Assembly: GCF_003458415.1 (NCBI RefSeq)
Contig: NZ_QRUF01000004.1
Span: 70,451-134,450 of the forward strand
Direction: 5' to 3'
Source: Collinsella sp. AF25-2LB
Lineage (GTDB): Bacteria > Actinomycetota > Coriobacteriia > Coriobacteriales > Coriobacteriaceae
Length of the DNA stretch: 64,000 bases
Both the position numbers and the translations under genes were made by a program. Below the pieces are notes generated by a model, which worked only from the letters and a program-made list of their open reading frames with translations, did no database searches and was not told where the DNA came from. Below are positions 62,626 through 64,000 of the stretch, in pieces (the stretch's first letter is position 1; each line of letters starts with the position of its first letter).

Positions 62626-63453
62626 ATGGCCTTTGCAGAAAAGCTCATTGCTGTCCGTCGCGTCCATCACCTTACCCAGGAGCAGCTCGCCACCAAGCTC
62701 TTCGTCACACGCCAAGCCGTCAGCCGTTGGGAACGCGGCGAGGTCACACCGGGCATCGACATGATGAAGCTCATCGCCGCCGTGACCGGCGAGCCCCTGT
62801 CTCATCTGCTCGAAATGCCCGAGCGCTATTGCCAGAGCTGCGGCATGATACTCACGCCCGACGACTGCGGCACCGACGCCACGGGCGCCACGACCGACCA
62901 TTACTGCAAGTGGTGCTACGACCACGGTAAGTACACCTACGACACCACCATGGAGGCGATGATTGAAGATTGTGCCCCGCGGCTGGCACAAAACACCGGT
63001 ATGTCGCTCGACGAAGCCGTCTCGCTCATGGGAGCCGTGCTGCCACAGCTGGAGCGCTGGCACACCGTGCAGGAAAACGAGGAGCGCTACGGTGCCGAGG
63101 CGCGGTCGCGCTATGGCGATGAGGCTATCGATGCAGCAAACGAAACGTTACTGGACATGAATCCTCAGACATGGAACGACATGAAGGAACTTGAACGCGC
63201 TATTCTGGGTCAGCTCTCGATTGCCATGGGCGACGGCGATGCGGATGGAAGCGAGGCTCGCAAGCTCGTCGCGATGCATCACCGCTGGATAGCTCTCAAC
63301 TGGGGCAGCGAGCCCCAAGACGAGGCCTATCTGGGGCTCGCCCACGGCTACCTCGCCGATCAGCGCTTTATCGACTACTACGACAAGCCATGCGGCACCG
63401 GAGCCACGGCGTTTCTAGTTCAGGCCATCGAGTCGTCGTTGACGCGCGCATAG
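62626..63453 (+). CDS. XRE regulator fused to zinc ribbon and TipAS-like drug-binding domain
   Basis: The 275-residue protein has an XRE helix-turn-helix (about residues 1-65: LTQEQLATKLFVTRQAVSRW), a zinc ribbon (CQSCGMIL...YCKWCY, about 69-100), a linker, and a C-terminal helical domain (about 150-275) with AEARSRYGDEAIDAA, HHRWIALNWG, AHGYLADQRFIDYYDKP and GATAFLVQAI. The last matches the TipAS pattern of MerR-type TipA proteins, which bind thiopeptide antibiotics. Here TipAS is attached to an XRE domain rather than MerR. AGAAAGGA precedes the ATG. No drug-export gene is adjacent. The TipAS call rests on pattern recall. Confidence 0.8.
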   Translation: MAFAEKLIAVRRVHHLTQEQLATKLFVTRQAVSRWERGEVTPGIDMMKLIAAVTGEPLSHLLEMPERYCQSCGMILTPDDCGTDATGATTDHYCKWCYDHGKYTYDTTMEAMIEDCAPRLAQNTGMSLDEAVSLMGAVLPQLERWHTVQENEERYGAEARSRYGDEAIDAANETLLDMNPQTWNDMKELERAILGQLSIAMGDGDADGSEARKLVAMHHRWIALNWGSEPQDEAYLGLAHGYLADQRFIDYYDKPCGTGATAFLVQAIESSLTRA

Positions 63454-63504
63454 ACCGCGGCGGCTTTGGGTATTTCAATCAAAACCTCAACCGATTGGAG
63501 ACCC

Positions 63505-63750
63505 ATGGCTACTAATCATGAGCTCGCGCTGTACGTTATGACCGGCTGCCCGTATTGCATAAAGGTCAAGCGTTTCCTTGCCGATAACGGCGTGACCATT
63601 CCCGAGCGCAATATCTCGACCGATACCGATGCCGAGCAGACACTCATCGCCGTCGGCGGAAAACGCCAGGTTCCCTGCCTGTTCATCGACGGCAAGCCAC
63701 TCTACGAATCGAGCGACATCATCGCGTGGGCGCAGGAGAACCTGCTCTAG
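63505..63750 (+). CDS. Glutaredoxin-like thiol protein
   Basis: An 81-residue glutaredoxin-fold protein: LYVMTGCPYCIKVKRFLADN has the CPYC active site, GGKRQVPCLFIDGKPLYESS holds the cis-Pro (VPCLF), and the end EDIIAW-like SSDIIAWAQENLL is typical. It reduces disulfides; Coriobacteria usually lack glutathione, so another thiol donor is likely. TTGGAG precedes the ATG at 63505. Intact. Confidence 0.92.
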   Translation: MATNHELALYVMTGCPYCIKVKRFLADNGVTIPERNISTDTDAEQTLIAVGGKRQVPCLFIDGKPLYESSDIIAWAQENLL

Positions 63751-63794
63751 CGTTCTATTGCGGTCGGCTGGCCCCAACCCATACGACCCAAACA

Positions 63795-63857
63795 TGTACA
63801 CCAGCATCCAAAATCGACATTTTTCGACATCTTTGGATGCTGGTGTACAGTTTTTTG
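63795..63857. terminator. Strong terminator after the glutaredoxin gene
   Basis: TGTACACCAGCATCCAAA (63795-63812) pairs perfectly with TTTGGATGCTGGTGTACA (63832-63849), followed by GTTTTTTG. The 19-base loop contains CGACAT twice. Confidence 0.88.
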
Positions 63858-63863
63858 CATGGG

Positions 63864-63890
63864 TAGTCATTGGGGACGTTCTTAAATGAC
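63864..63890. repeat. Family C element, half copy
   Basis: TAGTCATTGGGGACGTTCTT followed by AAATGAC repeats the left arm of the element at 43420-43477. The matching right arm is absent or diverged (GAGACGACC). No gene is convincing in the remaining 110 bases to the window edge. Confidence 0.6.
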
Positions 63891-64000
63891 TGGTTGTTTG
63901 AGACGACCTTTGGATTATGGCTGTTTGAGGCCATCTGACATCTCTGGAAAGGGCTCCTTAGGGTGGCGCGCGCAGACGTGGTGTAAGAGCGTCCCGAGGT

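Noticed and set aside
63886..64000. Open frame running off the right edge
   Set aside because: It starts inside a family C repeat, has no ribosome site, and its product shows no coding character (MTGCLRRPLDYG...).

Overview
The window looks like a chromosomal stretch of a high-GC actinobacterium of the class Coriobacteriia, most probably Collinsella or a close relative. This is an inference from overall gene style: GC-rich third codon positions, strong AGGAGG-type ribosome sites, frequent GTG starts, a bile-salt-hydrolase gene, chromosomal TetM-like GTPase, and short 'GGGAC'-cored intergenic palindromes. No rRNA, tRNA, CRISPR array, prophage or complete insertion sequence was seen. Genes are dense, on both strands, and mostly short operons.

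Left part (1-24 kb). A truncated coriobacterial hypothetical gene runs off the left edge. A MocR-type regulator (pdxR) faces pdxS-pdxT (vitamin B6). Then come an acidic protein with an arginine-glycine (RGG) tail, an MFS exporter, a peptide-deformylase-like gene, an XRE-HTH/aminotransferase fusion, a divergent LysR/EamA pair, the potassium transporter kup, a bile salt hydrolase, a second deformylase-like gene that lacks the catalytic glutamate, two nucleobase permeases (AzgA type and UraA type) separated by an esterase, a MetE-like methyltransferase with a LysR regulator and HAD phosphatase, and a TPP-riboswitch-controlled thiamine operon (thiM, thiamine-binding protein, thiE).

Middle part (24-43 kb). 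A patatin-like lipase is followed by two related GGDEF proteins, the first interrupted by an in-frame amber codon inside its EAL domain. Next are a flavodoxin-like reductase, a cysteine-less Spx/ArsC-like protein, a CobW GTPase and trmL. A cluster then holds two related orphan AAA+/winged-helix ATPases around a short UvrA-like protein, next to a TetM-like ribosomal protection GTPase. Hairpins of one sequence family sit at its joints. Then come a GNAT, a small zinc-ribbon protein, rsmJ, a 47-codon membrane peptide (46 residues from the preferred start), a small membrane protein and rlmA.

Right part (43-64 kb). MATE exporter, a second divergent LysR/EamA pair, ung, an SDR, a queuosine-precursor-type transporter, prfC, a YtrA-type regulator with its ABC exporter, a third EamA permease, a ClC channel, a LOG-family hydrolase, a two-helix K+ channel, a BvgS-like hybrid sensor kinase, a PNPOx-like flavoprotein, a MalY/PatB aminotransferase, trmO, an XRE/zinc-ribbon/TipAS fusion regulator and a glutaredoxin.

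Common themes are translation and tRNA/rRNA modification (trmL, rsmJ, rlmA, trmO, prfC, TetM-like), cofactor supply (B1, B6), nucleobase uptake, and small-molecule export or sensing. Three to four families of extragenic palindromes sit at or across stop codons. Start codons were chosen mainly by Shine-Dalgarno position, so several genes are shorter than their longest open frame.
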